The position numbers and the translations under genes were made by a program. This document shows, piece after piece, positions 43,251 through 52,726 of a stretch of 64,000 nt of DNA. Every line of letters starts with the position of its first letter. The stretch's first letter is position 1. The notes below the pieces were generated by a model. That model had not been told where the DNA came from, ran no database searches, and saw only the letters and a program-made list of their open reading frames with translations. Origin of the DNA: Chitinophaga pinensis (GTDB lineage: Bacteria; Bacteroidota; Bacteroidia; Chitinophagales; Chitinophagaceae); assembly GCF_007896845.1 (NCBI RefSeq), contig NZ_VOHS01000028.1:1-64000 (forward strand), written 5' to 3'.

Positions 43251-44278
43251 GGATAGTGTATATATTAACGTTGTTGTTGTTGATTGGAGTAAGTAATCTG
43301 TCTGCACAACGTGATTCCCTTTACCTGATCAAAGACGGAATAAAATTCGGGTATGTCAATAAAAAGAAAAAAATAGTGATTACGCCGCGATTTTTCGCGG
43401 CGTATAACTTTAGGGAAGGTCTTGCTGCGGTTAGAGAAGCCGGGCTTTATGGCTATATCAATACCAGAGGACATTATGTAATACCGCCGCGCTTTACTCA
43501 GGCATTACCATTTCGTGAGGGACTGGCGAGGGTATATGAAAATCACGAGATCTTTTATATTGACAAAACGGGCCGTAAAGCATCTGATAACACAAAAGAA
43601 CTGGAAGCTGTCCATACCTCCAAAATAGTGATAGAAAGAATTCCGGAGTTAGTTTATTACTATATGGATTCATCGGGCCACCTGACGCGGAATGAACCAC
43701 ATATTGCCCCATATAATAAAAACATAGATTACGAGGCAGATGTCAGATACTTCATTCAGGAAGGAATGTCCTCTGAGATAAGACCGGACGAGTGGAAAAA
43801 TTATCCGGATGCAGTCTCACCATCTGACACACTATTTCCTAAAGATACATTGGGTATTGTAGCTGTTCCGGAGGCTAAGATTGTAGTCGATAACAGATAT
43901 AACGGATACAAAGTGTTTGTAGTCAATGCAGGACAAAAGGCGGCCACATTGGTAATGACACACGGCCGTCTTCGGATCTGGCTGGAAGCTCTGAGCGAAG
44001 AGAATGAATGGAGAAACGTGGAAATTCCTCCGCGTGGTGACCATCGATTTTCATCTAATTTCTACCGGCGGATATCCCTGCCTGCACAAAGCTATTGGGA
44101 GCTGAATAGTCCGGTATATGAAGGTGTATTCAAGACGAAAATGCGATATGCGATGTACTATTTCCCAAGACCGGATAAGATAGAACCAGCGGTCATGGTC
44201 TACAGTAATGAGTTTGAGGGAAGTATAAATCCGGGGCAGACGGGTAGTGGTCCCATAGATGAGCCCTGGCTGCAATAG
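43247..44278 (+). CDS. Secreted WG-repeat protein (first of a tandem pair)
   Basis: 343 residues. The signal peptide ends in SNLSAQ at about residue 20. WG repeats follow (GIKFGYVNKKKKIVITPRFF, EAGLYGYINTRGHYVIPPRF), two clear copies plus a weaker third, forming a beta-propeller-like array. The C-terminal domain (YWELNSPVYEGVFKTKMRYA, YSNEFEGSINPGQ) has no name I recognise but is shared with the next gene. It is coupled by a four-base overlap to the DUF4349 gene. The role is unknown; WG repeats usually mediate binding. Confidence 0.82.
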   Translation: MRIVYILTLLLLIGVSNLSAQRDSLYLIKDGIKFGYVNKKKKIVITPRFFAAYNFREGLAAVREAGLYGYINTRGHYVIPPRFTQALPFREGLARVYENHEIFYIDKTGRKASDNTKELEAVHTSKIVIERIPELVYYYMDSSGHLTRNEPHIAPYNKNIDYEADVRYFIQEGMSSEIRPDEWKNYPDAVSPSDTLFPKDTLGIVAVPEAKIVVDNRYNGYKVFVVNAGQKAATLVMTHGRLRIWLEALSEENEWRNVEIPPRGDHRFSSNFYRRISLPAQSYWELNSPVYEGVFKTKMRYAMYYFPRPDKIEPAVMVYSNEFEGSINPGQTGSGPIDEPWLQ

Positions 44279-44354
44279 ACAGGAAAATGTTATCACACCA
44301 CTGATCTTTAACAATAAAAAGATCCAATATTCAAAGACAACTGACGAGATAATA

Positions 44355-45638
44355 ATGAACCGTAAGATGAGAATTGTATACGCATTGCTGCTGTTGCTGA
44401 TTATATCAGGGCATCAGTCGTCTGCGCAAGACAGACGATTGTTCCTGATACAAGAAGGAGGTAAATATGGATTTATTAACAGGGAAGGGAAAATGATAAT
44501 TCCGCCGAAATTCCATGTAGCGCGTAATTTTTCAGAAGGTCTTGCTGCGGTAAGAGAAGGTGAGTACTATGGATATATCGATACTACGGGAACGTTTATT
44601 ATACCAGCGCGCTTTGCATATGCGAAGGGATTCAATAAAGGGATAGCACAGGTATATATCGATGGACGTCCTTTTTATATTGATAGAAATGGCAACAAGT
44701 TATTTGATGATTATTATGACTATCTGGCACCTGTTGGCAATAACAGGGCTCTTGTTACTACAATGATCTCCATGCATGGCCTGATCGATATGCAGGGTAA
44801 AATACTGACTGATCTGAGATATAGGTCCATCAGTGATTTCAATAACGGTTATGCGGTGGCAGAAAGGCATGATGAACAATATCCTTTCCTGATTGATACC
44901 CTTGGACAGCGGGTCACATTACCTTATCACTACAGGTGGATACAAGATATAGGCAATGGCTATTATCTTCTGACAGGGCCTGACTCTATCAGGTTGATAG
45001 GCCCTGATTTGCGTACGAGATTCGTGAAGGAAAAAACGGCATTGGGAAATCCCTATTTTGGTGGCAAGCTTCAGGAGGGGCTACTGGTCGCTCAACTGAC
45101 AAAGCAAGGTTTATCCCCGAAAGACAAGATTAACTATCAGGGGTATCTGGATACATGTGGTCATCTGCTGATAGCTATACCGGGCCAGAAAACAGTGATT
45201 GATAAAAACTTCAATGGCTTCCGGTTGATACTTGCGAATACCAGCAGAGATACAGTGGAATTTCCTGTCTATGAAGGCAGCCTTGAGATGGAATTACAGG
45301 CGCTGACTCCTCAACATGAATGGATGACCATTGAGAAAAATACGCTGTTCGACCTGATGTTGTCTTGTGGTAATAGTTTCTGGAATGTGCCGCTTACCCC
45401 ACAACAATACTGGCGATTTGACAGTCCTGTTTATGAAGGTGTTTTTAAAACGAAACTTCGCTTCGTAATTGCGGATGTGCTGGTTAACCATAAGGGAAAG
45501 ACATGCCGGGATACGATCTACAGTAATGAATTTGAAGGCAGTATCAATCCGGCCCAGATTGTAAATCCTTATGCATCCCAAAAGGATCTTCTGATGCCAG
45601 CGCATTTAATGAAGGAACTGGTGTATCCTAAAAATTAA
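44355..45638 (+). CDS. Secreted WG-repeat protein (second of a tandem pair)
   Basis: About 427 residues from the ATG at 44355. The signal peptide ends in SSAQ (about residue 24), then come five or so WG-type repeats (GGKYGFINREGKMIIPPKFH, EGEYYGYIDTTGTFIIPARF, and weaker ones). It shares its C-terminal domain with the upstream gene (YWRFDSPVYEGVFKTKLRFV, YSNEFEGSINPAQI). Conserved SPVYEGVFKTK and SNEFEGSINP show a tandem duplication, with the second copy holding more repeats. An in-frame start at 44259 would overlap the preceding gene and skip the signal peptide, so 44355 is used. Confidence 0.82.
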   Translation: MNRKMRIVYALLLLLIISGHQSSAQDRRLFLIQEGGKYGFINREGKMIIPPKFHVARNFSEGLAAVREGEYYGYIDTTGTFIIPARFAYAKGFNKGIAQVYIDGRPFYIDRNGNKLFDDYYDYLAPVGNNRALVTTMISMHGLIDMQGKILTDLRYRSISDFNNGYAVAERHDEQYPFLIDTLGQRVTLPYHYRWIQDIGNGYYLLTGPDSIRLIGPDLRTRFVKEKTALGNPYFGGKLQEGLLVAQLTKQGLSPKDKINYQGYLDTCGHLLIAIPGQKTVIDKNFNGFRLILANTSRDTVEFPVYEGSLEMELQALTPQHEWMTIEKNTLFDLMLSCGNSFWNVPLTPQQYWRFDSPVYEGVFKTKLRFVIADVLVNHKGKTCRDTIYSNEFEGSINPAQIVNPYASQKDLLMPAHLMKELVYPKN

Positions 45639-45716
45639 AAAAGAATTTCCGTTTTTGATTCACCATCAACCAGCATATCTGCGTAAATTCATATTGTCAC
45701 CTTTAAAAGAGCGTCT

Positions 45717-46142
45717 ATGTCAATAAATGAAGTACAGGATAAACTGATTGAGGATGTAATGCACCTCGAAGATGAAGAAAGCCGCCAGCAATACATAGAT
45801 AATATTGCAAAATCGTTGCCTTTGATGGAAGACAAGTACAAACATGAACACTATCAGGTACAGGGCTGGATCTCTGATATCTGGGTACGTGCAGTCTATA
45901 TCAAAGAAAAAGTGTGGTTTACAGCAGCCGGTAGCGACAAAGCGACCAATGGTCTGCTGGCTATGTTTGCAAGGGTTCTGTCCGGCAATCATCCAAAAGA
46001 TATCGCTGATGCGGATATCTATTTCATGAACGAGATTTCCGGTCTGTTTCAGCCGTTTCTTACGCTGCAATGGCCGTTGATATTACGGAAAATGAAATCA
46101 CAGGCAGTAGCGTACCAGATACAGTTATTGCAAGCGCTGTAG
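45717..46142 (+). CDS. SufE-fold protein without catalytic cysteine
   Basis: 141 residues aligning to SufE (sulfur acceptor of SufS). The segment HYQVQGWISDIWVRAVY matches the SufE motif GCQSQVW, and FTAAGSDKATNGLLAMFARV matches the following SDAxIVKGL region, with HPKDI after it. The sulfur-accepting Cys is replaced by Trp (about residue 51), and the whole protein contains no Cys at all. It cannot accept persulfide in the normal way. It stands alone, closed by a terminator, with no suf genes nearby. It may be a regulatory or structural SufE homologue. Confidence 0.75.
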   Translation: MSINEVQDKLIEDVMHLEDEESRQQYIDNIAKSLPLMEDKYKHEHYQVQGWISDIWVRAVYIKEKVWFTAAGSDKATNGLLAMFARVLSGNHPKDIADADIYFMNEISGLFQPFLTLQWPLILRKMKSQAVAYQIQLLQAL

Positions 46143-46161
46143 TAATAAGAAAGTAGTTATA

Positions 46162-46195
46162 AGAAAGGCCGCTCAATGTATTGAGCGGCCTTTCT
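46162..46195. terminator. Hairpin terminator
   Basis: Perfect 15-bp arms (46162-46176 and 46181-46195, loop tgta) between the convergent SufE-like and SDR genes. Confidence 0.85.
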
Positions 46196-46220
46196 GCTTA
46201 AACAATATGATAAGATTAAA

Positions 46221-46937
46221 TCACGGGTTGGTTGACCATAAGCCCGCTTCTTTCACAAAGGTACGTCTGTTTAGCTTCAGCTGCATCACGATGAGCTCGG
46301 CAAAATCTTCTGCCTGCATTACTTTCTCCGGATTACCATCTGTCAGTTTCAGGTCGATTGCCATATCTGTTGCGATGGTGCTGGGTGTTAAAGTAGTGAC
46401 CCTGATATTTGACTTTCGAACTTCCAGCATCAACGATTCAGACATACCGATCAGTCCGAATTTGGAAGCACTATAAGCGCTGGTTACCGGAGCTCCTTTC
46501 TGACCAGCGGTAGAAGAGATGTTAACGATATCACCTGTCTGACGGGATAACATACCAGGCAGTACTGTACGTACAACATAATAAGCGCCAAAAAGGTTTA
46601 CTTTAACCACCTGTTCCCATTCTTCCGGTTCCAGTTCCAGAAACTTTCCAAACTTTCCGATACCGGCATTATTGATCAGAATATCAATACTACCCAGTTC
46701 AGCCGTCATTTTTTCAATGGCTGCTTCCACTTCTTTTCTTTCGGCAACATCTGCGGTAGCATATACTACTTTCACTCCTGTACCTTTCAGTTCTTCCGCT
46801 ACTGCCTGCAGATCTTTCTCTGTACGCGCCAGTAATGCCAGATTCACACCTTCTGCCGCCAGCTGTTTAGCAACCGCCTTCCCGATGCCTTTTCCGGCAC
46901 CTGTTACGAGTGCGTTTTTTCCTTTTATTGATTCCAT
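46221..46937 (-). CDS. Short-chain dehydrogenase/reductase (3-oxoacyl-ACP reductase-like)
   Basis: 238 residues of classical SDR. The NAD(P)-binding motif is ALVTGAGKGIGKAVAKQLAA (TGxxxGxG), with NNAGIGKFG (about 85-93). The catalytic triad is Ser in VNISSTAGQKG (about 138) and Tyr/Lys in YSASKFG (about 151/155). The overall length fits FabG-like reductases and sepiapterin-type relatives; acyl substrate is not proven. It lies 37 bases after the phospholipase C gene on the same strand and may be co-transcribed. Confidence 0.85.
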   Translation of the reverse strand: MESIKGKNALVTGAGKGIGKAVAKQLAAEGVNLALLARTEKDLQAVAEELKGTGVKVVYATADVAERKEVEAAIEKMTAELGSIDILINNAGIGKFGKFLELEPEEWEQVVKVNLFGAYYVVRTVLPGMLSRQTGDIVNISSTAGQKGAPVTSAYSASKFGLIGMSESLMLEVRKSNIRVTTLTPSTIATDMAIDLKLTDGNPEKVMQAEDFAELIVMQLKLNRRTFVKEAGLWSTNP

Positions 46938-46974
46938 ATCTGATGTATTTACATTTTCAGGGCTAAATATATGC

Positions 46975-49509
46975 CTATCCTTTCACACGGCCCATTGCAG
47001 GATCACTGAAGCCGGCTTTTCCATTTTCCACGCGACCAGCATATCTTCTCTCGAAAGATGATTGTCCGGTGATACGTACACTGAAGTCGTACCATAAATG
47101 ACTTTTCTGCAGATCCAGTATTACAGCCGTTTTGCTCCTTGCAGACAGTGTCTTTTGCTGTACAGGCCTGCCATATGCATGGTCGATAATTTCGACTGTA
47201 ACAGCCTGTGTATGGTGATTATTTAACTGTAATGCGACATTACCGGTGAAGGCTTTTCCTTTACGTTCGTACTCACACCATACTTCCAGTTGCGGCGCCT
47301 TATCATTACCGGCAAATTCACGGAAGAAGCCGTTTGGTCCATATACGCGCAGATGATAGATACCATTTTCAAATGATTGCAATGGCCAGTGATCCGCCAG
47401 TCTGTCCCCTGCTTTTACTGCATAGGCCCATGTCCTGACTGTTTCAAAAGTGGTGTTATCGGCTGACAGATATTTACCCGGTGCGTACACATGGAAAGGT
47501 ACACCCGCGGCAGCTTTACCTGCCAGTTCATTACCAGCCTTGAAGGAGATTTCAAAACCACCTTTACTCAGCTGACCGTCCACATACATTTCATACGGCA
47601 ATGCACAGGCAGGTCGGATGCCTTCTTCCTGTTTAGCCATATAAGGAGCCGTTGCCGGGTTCGTATTGATAGCAGCTATATCTGAAGAGCTCAGTTTCCT
47701 GAAACCGGAAGGCACGTCCTTAAATTGCGCTTTATGGATGCTCTCGATAAATGTGTCCTTATCACCAAAAGAAGGGAATGGTATTTTCTCTCCGTTATAC
47801 GGTGTGAATACAGAGCTGAGGTCACCGCAGATGGTACGACGCCATTCAGTGATATTACTTTCAACGATATTTTTACCCGTCTTATGGTGCAGGAAACGCT
47901 CCAGAAATTGTAAGGTAGAAGTATGGTCAAACACTTCGGAGCAGACCATTCCACCACGGCTCCATGGAGAAGCTACAATCAGAGGTACACGGTATCCCAG
48001 TCCGATAGGACTTTCCCTGACGTCTTCTTCCTGCATACCGTTCTTACGCAATTCCTGTTCGCGGGTTACATATTCCACACTTGTATCGATACCTTCAGAT
48101 ACCAGACCAGTACCCGGGCCATGCGGAGGAACAAACGGAGGTACATGGTCGAAATCGCCATCATTTTCGTCGTATGCGAGAATGAAGATGGTTTTCTTCC
48201 AGACTTCCGGATTCTGTGTAAGGATATCCATTACTTCCGCTACATACCATGCGCCATACCATGGAGCACCCGGATGGTCAGAGAAGTTTTCAGGAGAAAC
48301 GATCCAGGATACAGTCGGCAGCTGACCATTCTTTACATCTTCGCGGAACTGGTACAGTACATCACCTTTCGGCACCTGCATAGTACGCTCTGTGTTCCCG
48401 TCGTGATATTGTAATGTGCTCAGCTGGTGATAATCCGGATCCTTTTCGTTTGTAGTGAATGCTTTTCTATGGATGTTCTTTTCTCTTTCTGATAGCAGTT
48501 CAAATTTCTCAGGACGCCATTTTTCTTCCCTTTCCTGCAATTTCAGCAGGAGTTCTTTTTTCTCTCCCAGTTCTTTTTTGGCAGCATCAGCCTGTGCACC
48601 GGAGAGTGTCTTCATTTTATCTTCCAGAGCAGCAATACCGGCTTTCTGCTTTTCTATGCTCCGTTGTACATGTTTATGGTGGTTAAGCGAAAATTCCGGT
48701 CTGTATTGCGCAAAGAATTCCAGCGGGTTGTCTGTGAAGTTGGCCAGCCATGCATCTTCTTCACCAGTAAAACCAACACCGACACTCAGTTCATTCTGGT
48801 ATACTTTCCAGCTGATGCCATTTTCTTCCAGACGTTCCGGGAAGGTGGTCCAGCTCGCAGGAACGCCATAATCCACTTCCGAGTTACGGACATTAGGCGC
48901 GGCATCCGGGCTTTGTTTTTCACGGATGGTACCTGTCCAGAAATAGAGCCTGTTAGGCGTAGTACCTGTCAGTGAAGAGCAAAAGTTCTGATCACACACG
49001 GTGAATGCGTCGGCCAGTGCGTAATAGAACGGAATGTCTTCACGCGTGAAATACCCCATTGTGAGTGGCAGGTCTGCGTAGTCTTTATTACCGGACTGTT
49101 TTACATCCAGCCATTTATCGTATTTACCGTTGTTGCGGGCATCTACCTGATTTTCCCATGAGTGCGGCAGTGAACTCATCCAGGTGACTTTTGAATCTTT
49201 GATATCAAGGCGGAAGGGAGCATAGGTTTCTCCTTTCGCGTTGGACTGGAGCCATACCAGATTTTTATCAGGCTGAGTGATGGCACGGGGATCGTTAAAT
49301 CCACGCACACCACGTAGCGTACCAAGACTATGATCGAATGAGCGATTTTCCTGCATGAGCAGTACGACATGTTCTGCATCAAGGAAGGTGGTACCTGCAG
49401 CCGGATTGATGGCCATAGCTCTCTGAATGGAGGCTGGCAATACACCTGCCAGACCTGCGCCGCCTGATAGTAGTGCGGCTTTTTTGATAAAGTCTCTCCT
49501 TGTATCCAT
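46975..49509 (-). CDS. Tat-exported phosphocholine-specific phospholipase C
   Basis: About 844 residues from ATG 49509 (MDTRRDFIKKAALLSGGAGL, a Tat leader). The phosphoesterase domain starts at about residue 45 with EHVVLLMQENRSFDHSLGTL, the active-site Asn/Ser/Asp/His signature of the PLC/acid phosphatase superfamily, then HPGAPWYG and YDENDGDFDHV. The C-terminus holds two DUF756 domains, typical of bacterial phosphocholine-hydrolysing PLCs. It cleaves phosphatidylcholine or sphingomyelin head groups in the periplasm. The upstream ATG at 49560 would put 17 odd residues before the Tat motif. Its presence suggests use of host or environmental phospholipids. Confidence 0.92.
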   Translation of the reverse strand: MDTRRDFIKKAALLSGGAGLAGVLPASIQRAMAINPAAGTTFLDAEHVVLLMQENRSFDHSLGTLRGVRGFNDPRAITQPDKNLVWLQSNAKGETYAPFRLDIKDSKVTWMSSLPHSWENQVDARNNGKYDKWLDVKQSGNKDYADLPLTMGYFTREDIPFYYALADAFTVCDQNFCSSLTGTTPNRLYFWTGTIREKQSPDAAPNVRNSEVDYGVPASWTTFPERLEENGISWKVYQNELSVGVGFTGEEDAWLANFTDNPLEFFAQYRPEFSLNHHKHVQRSIEKQKAGIAALEDKMKTLSGAQADAAKKELGEKKELLLKLQEREEKWRPEKFELLSEREKNIHRKAFTTNEKDPDYHQLSTLQYHDGNTERTMQVPKGDVLYQFREDVKNGQLPTVSWIVSPENFSDHPGAPWYGAWYVAEVMDILTQNPEVWKKTIFILAYDENDGDFDHVPPFVPPHGPGTGLVSEGIDTSVEYVTREQELRKNGMQEEDVRESPIGLGYRVPLIVASPWSRGGMVCSEVFDHTSTLQFLERFLHHKTGKNIVESNITEWRRTICGDLSSVFTPYNGEKIPFPSFGDKDTFIESIHKAQFKDVPSGFRKLSSSDIAAINTNPATAPYMAKQEEGIRPACALPYEMYVDGQLSKGGFEISFKAGNELAGKAAAGVPFHVYAPGKYLSADNTTFETVRTWAYAVKAGDRLADHWPLQSFENGIYHLRVYGPNGFFREFAGNDKAPQLEVWCEYERKGKAFTGNVALQLNNHHTQAVTVEIIDHAYGRPVQQKTLSARSKTAVILDLQKSHLWYDFSVRITGQSSFERRYAGRVENGKAGFSDPAMGRVKG

Positions 49510-49641
49510 AATGCTGACAAGATACATAACCTGTTGCAAGCTGAAGCCATATATGCTCAATCTTCAATGTAATTTAATACCACATTAATGTGAGGCTCCG
49601 AGGTATTATTATTATCTTTCGCCCAATTAAACCGATACTAT

Positions 49642-51087
49642 ATGAATAAGAGACTGTTGTTTTACCCGCTGATTATCGGCTTTTTCGGATGTCTGATCTG
49701 GTTTATTATCAATAAAGGCAGCCATCTTACAACTGATGGCAGTACGCCTGCGAGTACTGTAGCTGCGGCAGCACCTGCTACAGCGACTATTGCACCTGTT
49801 TCTACGGCGGAGAGCGTCTGGAATTCCATGGTGCAAAATGTACATCATCCTTTAGCCTTATTGCTTTTGCAGATTATTTTGATATTAATCACTGCGAGGA
49901 TATTTGGCTGGCTTGCCAATAAGATTGGACAGCCTTCTGTAGTAGGAGAGATTCTGGCAGGTATCTGCCTCGGACCATCTCTTTTTGGCATGTTATGGCC
50001 GTCAGGAAGTGCATTTATCTTCCCTGCGGAAGGTTTTAAAAATCTGCAGTTTTTGAGTCAGATAGGTCTTGCTTTCTTCATGTTTGTGGTGGGTATGGAA
50101 CTGGATACTGACAAAATGAAAAACAAAGCGCATGATGCGGTAATGATCAGTCATGCTAGCATTGTATTTCCATTCTTTCTGGGAGTAGGATTAGCGTATC
50201 ATATGTATGCACGCTTTGCACCTGCGAATGTAAGTTTCCTCTCTTTTGCGCTGTTTATGGGTATTGCGATGAGTATCACTGCGTTTCCTGTTTTAGCACG
50301 TATTGTACAGGAGAGAAAGCTGAGCAGTACGCCATTGGGGTTATTGGCTATTACCTGTGCTGCGGCTGATGATGTGACTGCATGGTGTATTCTTGCAGTA
50401 GTTATAGCGATCGTAAAAGCGGTTACGTTGTGGACGGCTGCATTGACGCTGGCATTATCACTGATTTTTGTCGGTTTCATGTTGTATGTTTTAAAACCGT
50501 GGTTAGCCAAAAAAATCACGCGGTTTCAGGAGCAGCATAAAGAGAAATCTATTGTCGCCCTTGCATTTATGACGCTGTTATTTTCGGCGTGGGCTGCGGA
50601 GGTAATCGGTATACATGCATTATTTGGCGCTTTTCTGGCAGGTGTGATCATGCCATCAGAAGTGTCTGTACAGAAACTGCTGACAGATAAACTGGAAGAC
50701 GTGAGTGTGCTGTTATTGCTGCCGATCTTCTTTGTTTTCACCGGACTGCGTACACAGATCGGATTATTGGGTCAGGGCAATCTCTGGGCGGTATTTGGTC
50801 TGATTATGTTGGTAGCAGTAGGTGGTAAATTGGGAGGCAGTGCGCTTACGGCTAAATTAATGGGACAATCATGGACAGATTCTCTTGGCATTGGTGCACT
50901 GATGAACACAAGAGGATTAATGGAGCTGGTAGTACTGAATATTGGTTATGATCTGGGTATTCTTTCACCGGAGGTTTTTGCGATGTTGGTACTGATGGCA
51001 CTGGCAACAACTTTTATGACGGGGCCGTTGCTGGATGTGGTGAAGAAGGTAGAAGAGAACAGATTACAGGCGAGTCAGATCGGGTAA
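49642..51087 (+). CDS. Cation:proton antiporter (CPA2, KefB-like)
   Basis: 481 residues. The first helix (about 1-25) is followed by an Ala/Thr-rich loop and a CPA2 core of 12 or so helices. GEILAGICLGPSLFG (about 108-122) and AADDVTAWCILAV (about 234-246) contain the acidic ion-binding residues of this family (D-D in helix 5/6), and TRGLMELVVLNIG (about 431-443) is near the C-terminal helices. No RCK/TrkA domain is attached, so it is a short form. It probably exchanges Na+ or K+ for protons. Divergent from the phospholipase C gene. Confidence 0.9.
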   Translation: MNKRLLFYPLIIGFFGCLIWFIINKGSHLTTDGSTPASTVAAAAPATATIAPVSTAESVWNSMVQNVHHPLALLLLQIILILITARIFGWLANKIGQPSVVGEILAGICLGPSLFGMLWPSGSAFIFPAEGFKNLQFLSQIGLAFFMFVVGMELDTDKMKNKAHDAVMISHASIVFPFFLGVGLAYHMYARFAPANVSFLSFALFMGIAMSITAFPVLARIVQERKLSSTPLGLLAITCAAADDVTAWCILAVVIAIVKAVTLWTAALTLALSLIFVGFMLYVLKPWLAKKITRFQEQHKEKSIVALAFMTLLFSAWAAEVIGIHALFGAFLAGVIMPSEVSVQKLLTDKLEDVSVLLLLPIFFVFTGLRTQIGLLGQGNLWAVFGLIMLVAVGGKLGGSALTAKLMGQSWTDSLGIGALMNTRGLMELVVLNIGYDLGILSPEVFAMLVLMALATTFMTGPLLDVVKKVEENRLQASQIG

Positions 51088-51150
51088 CTTCAATCAGGAT
51101 CAGGAATTAACATTAAGAATGGGGCTGCTTAAAATGCCGCTCTTCAAGAT

Positions 51151-51183
51151 AAAACGCTGCGGAGATTATCTCCGCAGCGTTTT
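51151..51183 (+). terminator. Hairpin terminator after the antiporter
   Basis: 15-bp GC-rich arms (51151-51165 and 51169-51183, loop tta) followed by tgcttt. Confidence 0.8.
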
Positions 51184-51312
51184 GCTTTATAAAGAACATG
51201 TAAGTATAACATTGGTCTGCTTAGTCAACTGTAGACTCGCTGAATCAGCCTACAGCTCATAAATAAGGCAATTCCCGATTCTCTTTAATAAACACAGTCG
51301 ATTATAAAACAG

Positions 51313-51339
51313 AAAGGCCTGATCGATGATCAGGCCTTT
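51313..51339. terminator. Hairpin terminator before the MltD-like stop
   Basis: Perfect 12-bp arms (51313-51324 and 51328-51339, loop gat), followed on the plus strand by a T run and near the minus-strand stop at 51358. Confidence 0.8.
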
Positions 51340-51357
51340 TGTATTAGTTCAGTATGA

Positions 51358-52713
51358 TTAATGCAGCGTTGTTTTCTTCAAAGTTGGCTTCTTAGCTGTT
51401 ACCGGTTTTTTAGCAGTTGTTTTCTTTGCAACTGTCTTCTTTTTCGCGGTTGGTGCTTTTGCCTTTCCTTTTGCTGTTGTTTTCGCTTTAGCAGAAGTCT
51501 TTGAAGTTTTTGAGGTCTTCGCTGTTGTAGTAGTGGTCACTGGTTTCTTTGCTTTCGCCTCAGCTGGAGCAGCTACTTTTGCCGGAGCAGGGAAGCGGGA
51601 TTTATCGAAGGCGGTTGCTTTGTCATCCAGCATCATCTGTAATGATTCCTTCAGTATTTCCTCTTTCTCTGTTTGGAATTCCTTCATTTTCTCTTTTGGA
51701 ATTCTCAGGTCGTAGCTGTTTTCAGGTCCTGACATCATTTTAGTGAAATCAGGGTTGAGGTGTTCCAGATCGGAAAGTTCCATATTCAGTTTCTTCGCAA
51801 TAGCATCCAGACGATATTTACCGGAGATATTGAATTCAACTGTGTTGAACATTTCTTCTTCTGAAAGTTCAGTTGTAGCGTAGGCTGCGGCGGTAGGGGC
51901 AGGAGCTGCAACAACTGTGTTGCTCATATCGTTACCTACACCGAAGAAGTTGTTAAATCTGTCGAGGATGTAACCGGTAGCGATGAATTTGTAAACGTGA
52001 TTGCGGGACTCAGCGGGCAGGAAGTATTGCATACCCCAGAAATCGCTGCGACCGCTTGCGTTCATGGCACGTTGTACGCCACCAGGACCGCAGTTATAAG
52101 CAGCTACTACGAGTAACCAGTCACCGAACTGATTGTACAGTTCGTTCAGGAACTTGGCAGCAGCTACAGTAGACTTATAGAAGTCTTTTCTTTCGTCCAC
52201 TTTTTTACCCACACTGAGACCGAAGATACGCGCAGTACCTGACATGAACTGCCAGGCTCCTACAGCACCTACACGGGATCGTGCATTGGTATTAAAGGAG
52301 GATTCGATTACGGCGAGATACTTCATTTCCTCGGGAATCCCGTGTTCTCTGAAGATTTTCTCCACCATTACGAAGTAAGGTTGCCCTCTGGAGACCATTA
52401 CCTGCAGGTGTTGGCTATACCTGCTGGCAAAGTTATTGATGTATCCAGCTACAATGTTGTTGTTGATCTGTTCATAGACCTTCGGGCTGCTGATGCTGGA
52501 CGGAAGGCTTTGCGCATTTTTTCGCACAGCCTGTGACGTTGCGGAAGGCACGACAATTGTGTCCTTAGGCAGACGTACTTTGTGGTTCAGTACCGTAGTA
52601 TCCGGTCCCCCATATGGAGTAACCATCTCTTTAGGTACACTATTGCCACCAATCGCTCTCATTTGCACTGCACCCAGCGATGGCAACAGCAGTAGTAAAA
52701 AGATTTTCCTCAT
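51358..52713 (-). CDS. MltD-like lytic transglycosylase with Lys/Ala/Thr-rich tail
   Basis: From ATG 52713 about 451 residues. A signal peptide (MRKIFLLLLLPSLGAVQMRA) is followed by the SLT domain at about 115-245 with catalytic Glu in YLAVIESSFNTNARSRVGAV and GAWQFMSGTARIFGL. A LysM-like region is at about 290-340 (YRLDAIAKKLNMELSDLEHL). The last 65 or so residues are almost only K, A, T, P and S (AKTSKTSKTSAKAKTTAKG), like histone H1 tails. It cleaves peptidoglycan. The basic tail could bind anionic wall polymers or DNA. ATG 52770 would overlap gatA; 52719 is an alternative. Confidence 0.85.
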   Translation of the reverse strand: MRKIFLLLLLPSLGAVQMRAIGGNSVPKEMVTPYGGPDTTVLNHKVRLPKDTIVVPSATSQAVRKNAQSLPSSISSPKVYEQINNNIVAGYINNFASRYSQHLQVMVSRGQPYFVMVEKIFREHGIPEEMKYLAVIESSFNTNARSRVGAVGAWQFMSGTARIFGLSVGKKVDERKDFYKSTVAAAKFLNELYNQFGDWLLVVAAYNCGPGGVQRAMNASGRSDFWGMQYFLPAESRNHVYKFIATGYILDRFNNFFGVGNDMSNTVVAAPAPTAAAYATTELSEEEMFNTVEFNISGKYRLDAIAKKLNMELSDLEHLNPDFTKMMSGPENSYDLRIPKEKMKEFQTEKEEILKESLQMMLDDKATAFDKSRFPAPAKVAAPAEAKAKKPVTTTTTAKTSKTSKTSAKAKTTAKGKAKAPTAKKKTVAKKTTAKKPVTAKKPTLKKTTLH

Positions 52714-52726
52714 ACACATATTTATT

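Noticed and set aside
47666..48325. Long plus-strand open frame of 219 codons inside the phospholipase C gene
   Set aside because: It lies wholly antisense to a strongly recognised gene, has no family resemblance and no promoter; the same holds for several others there.
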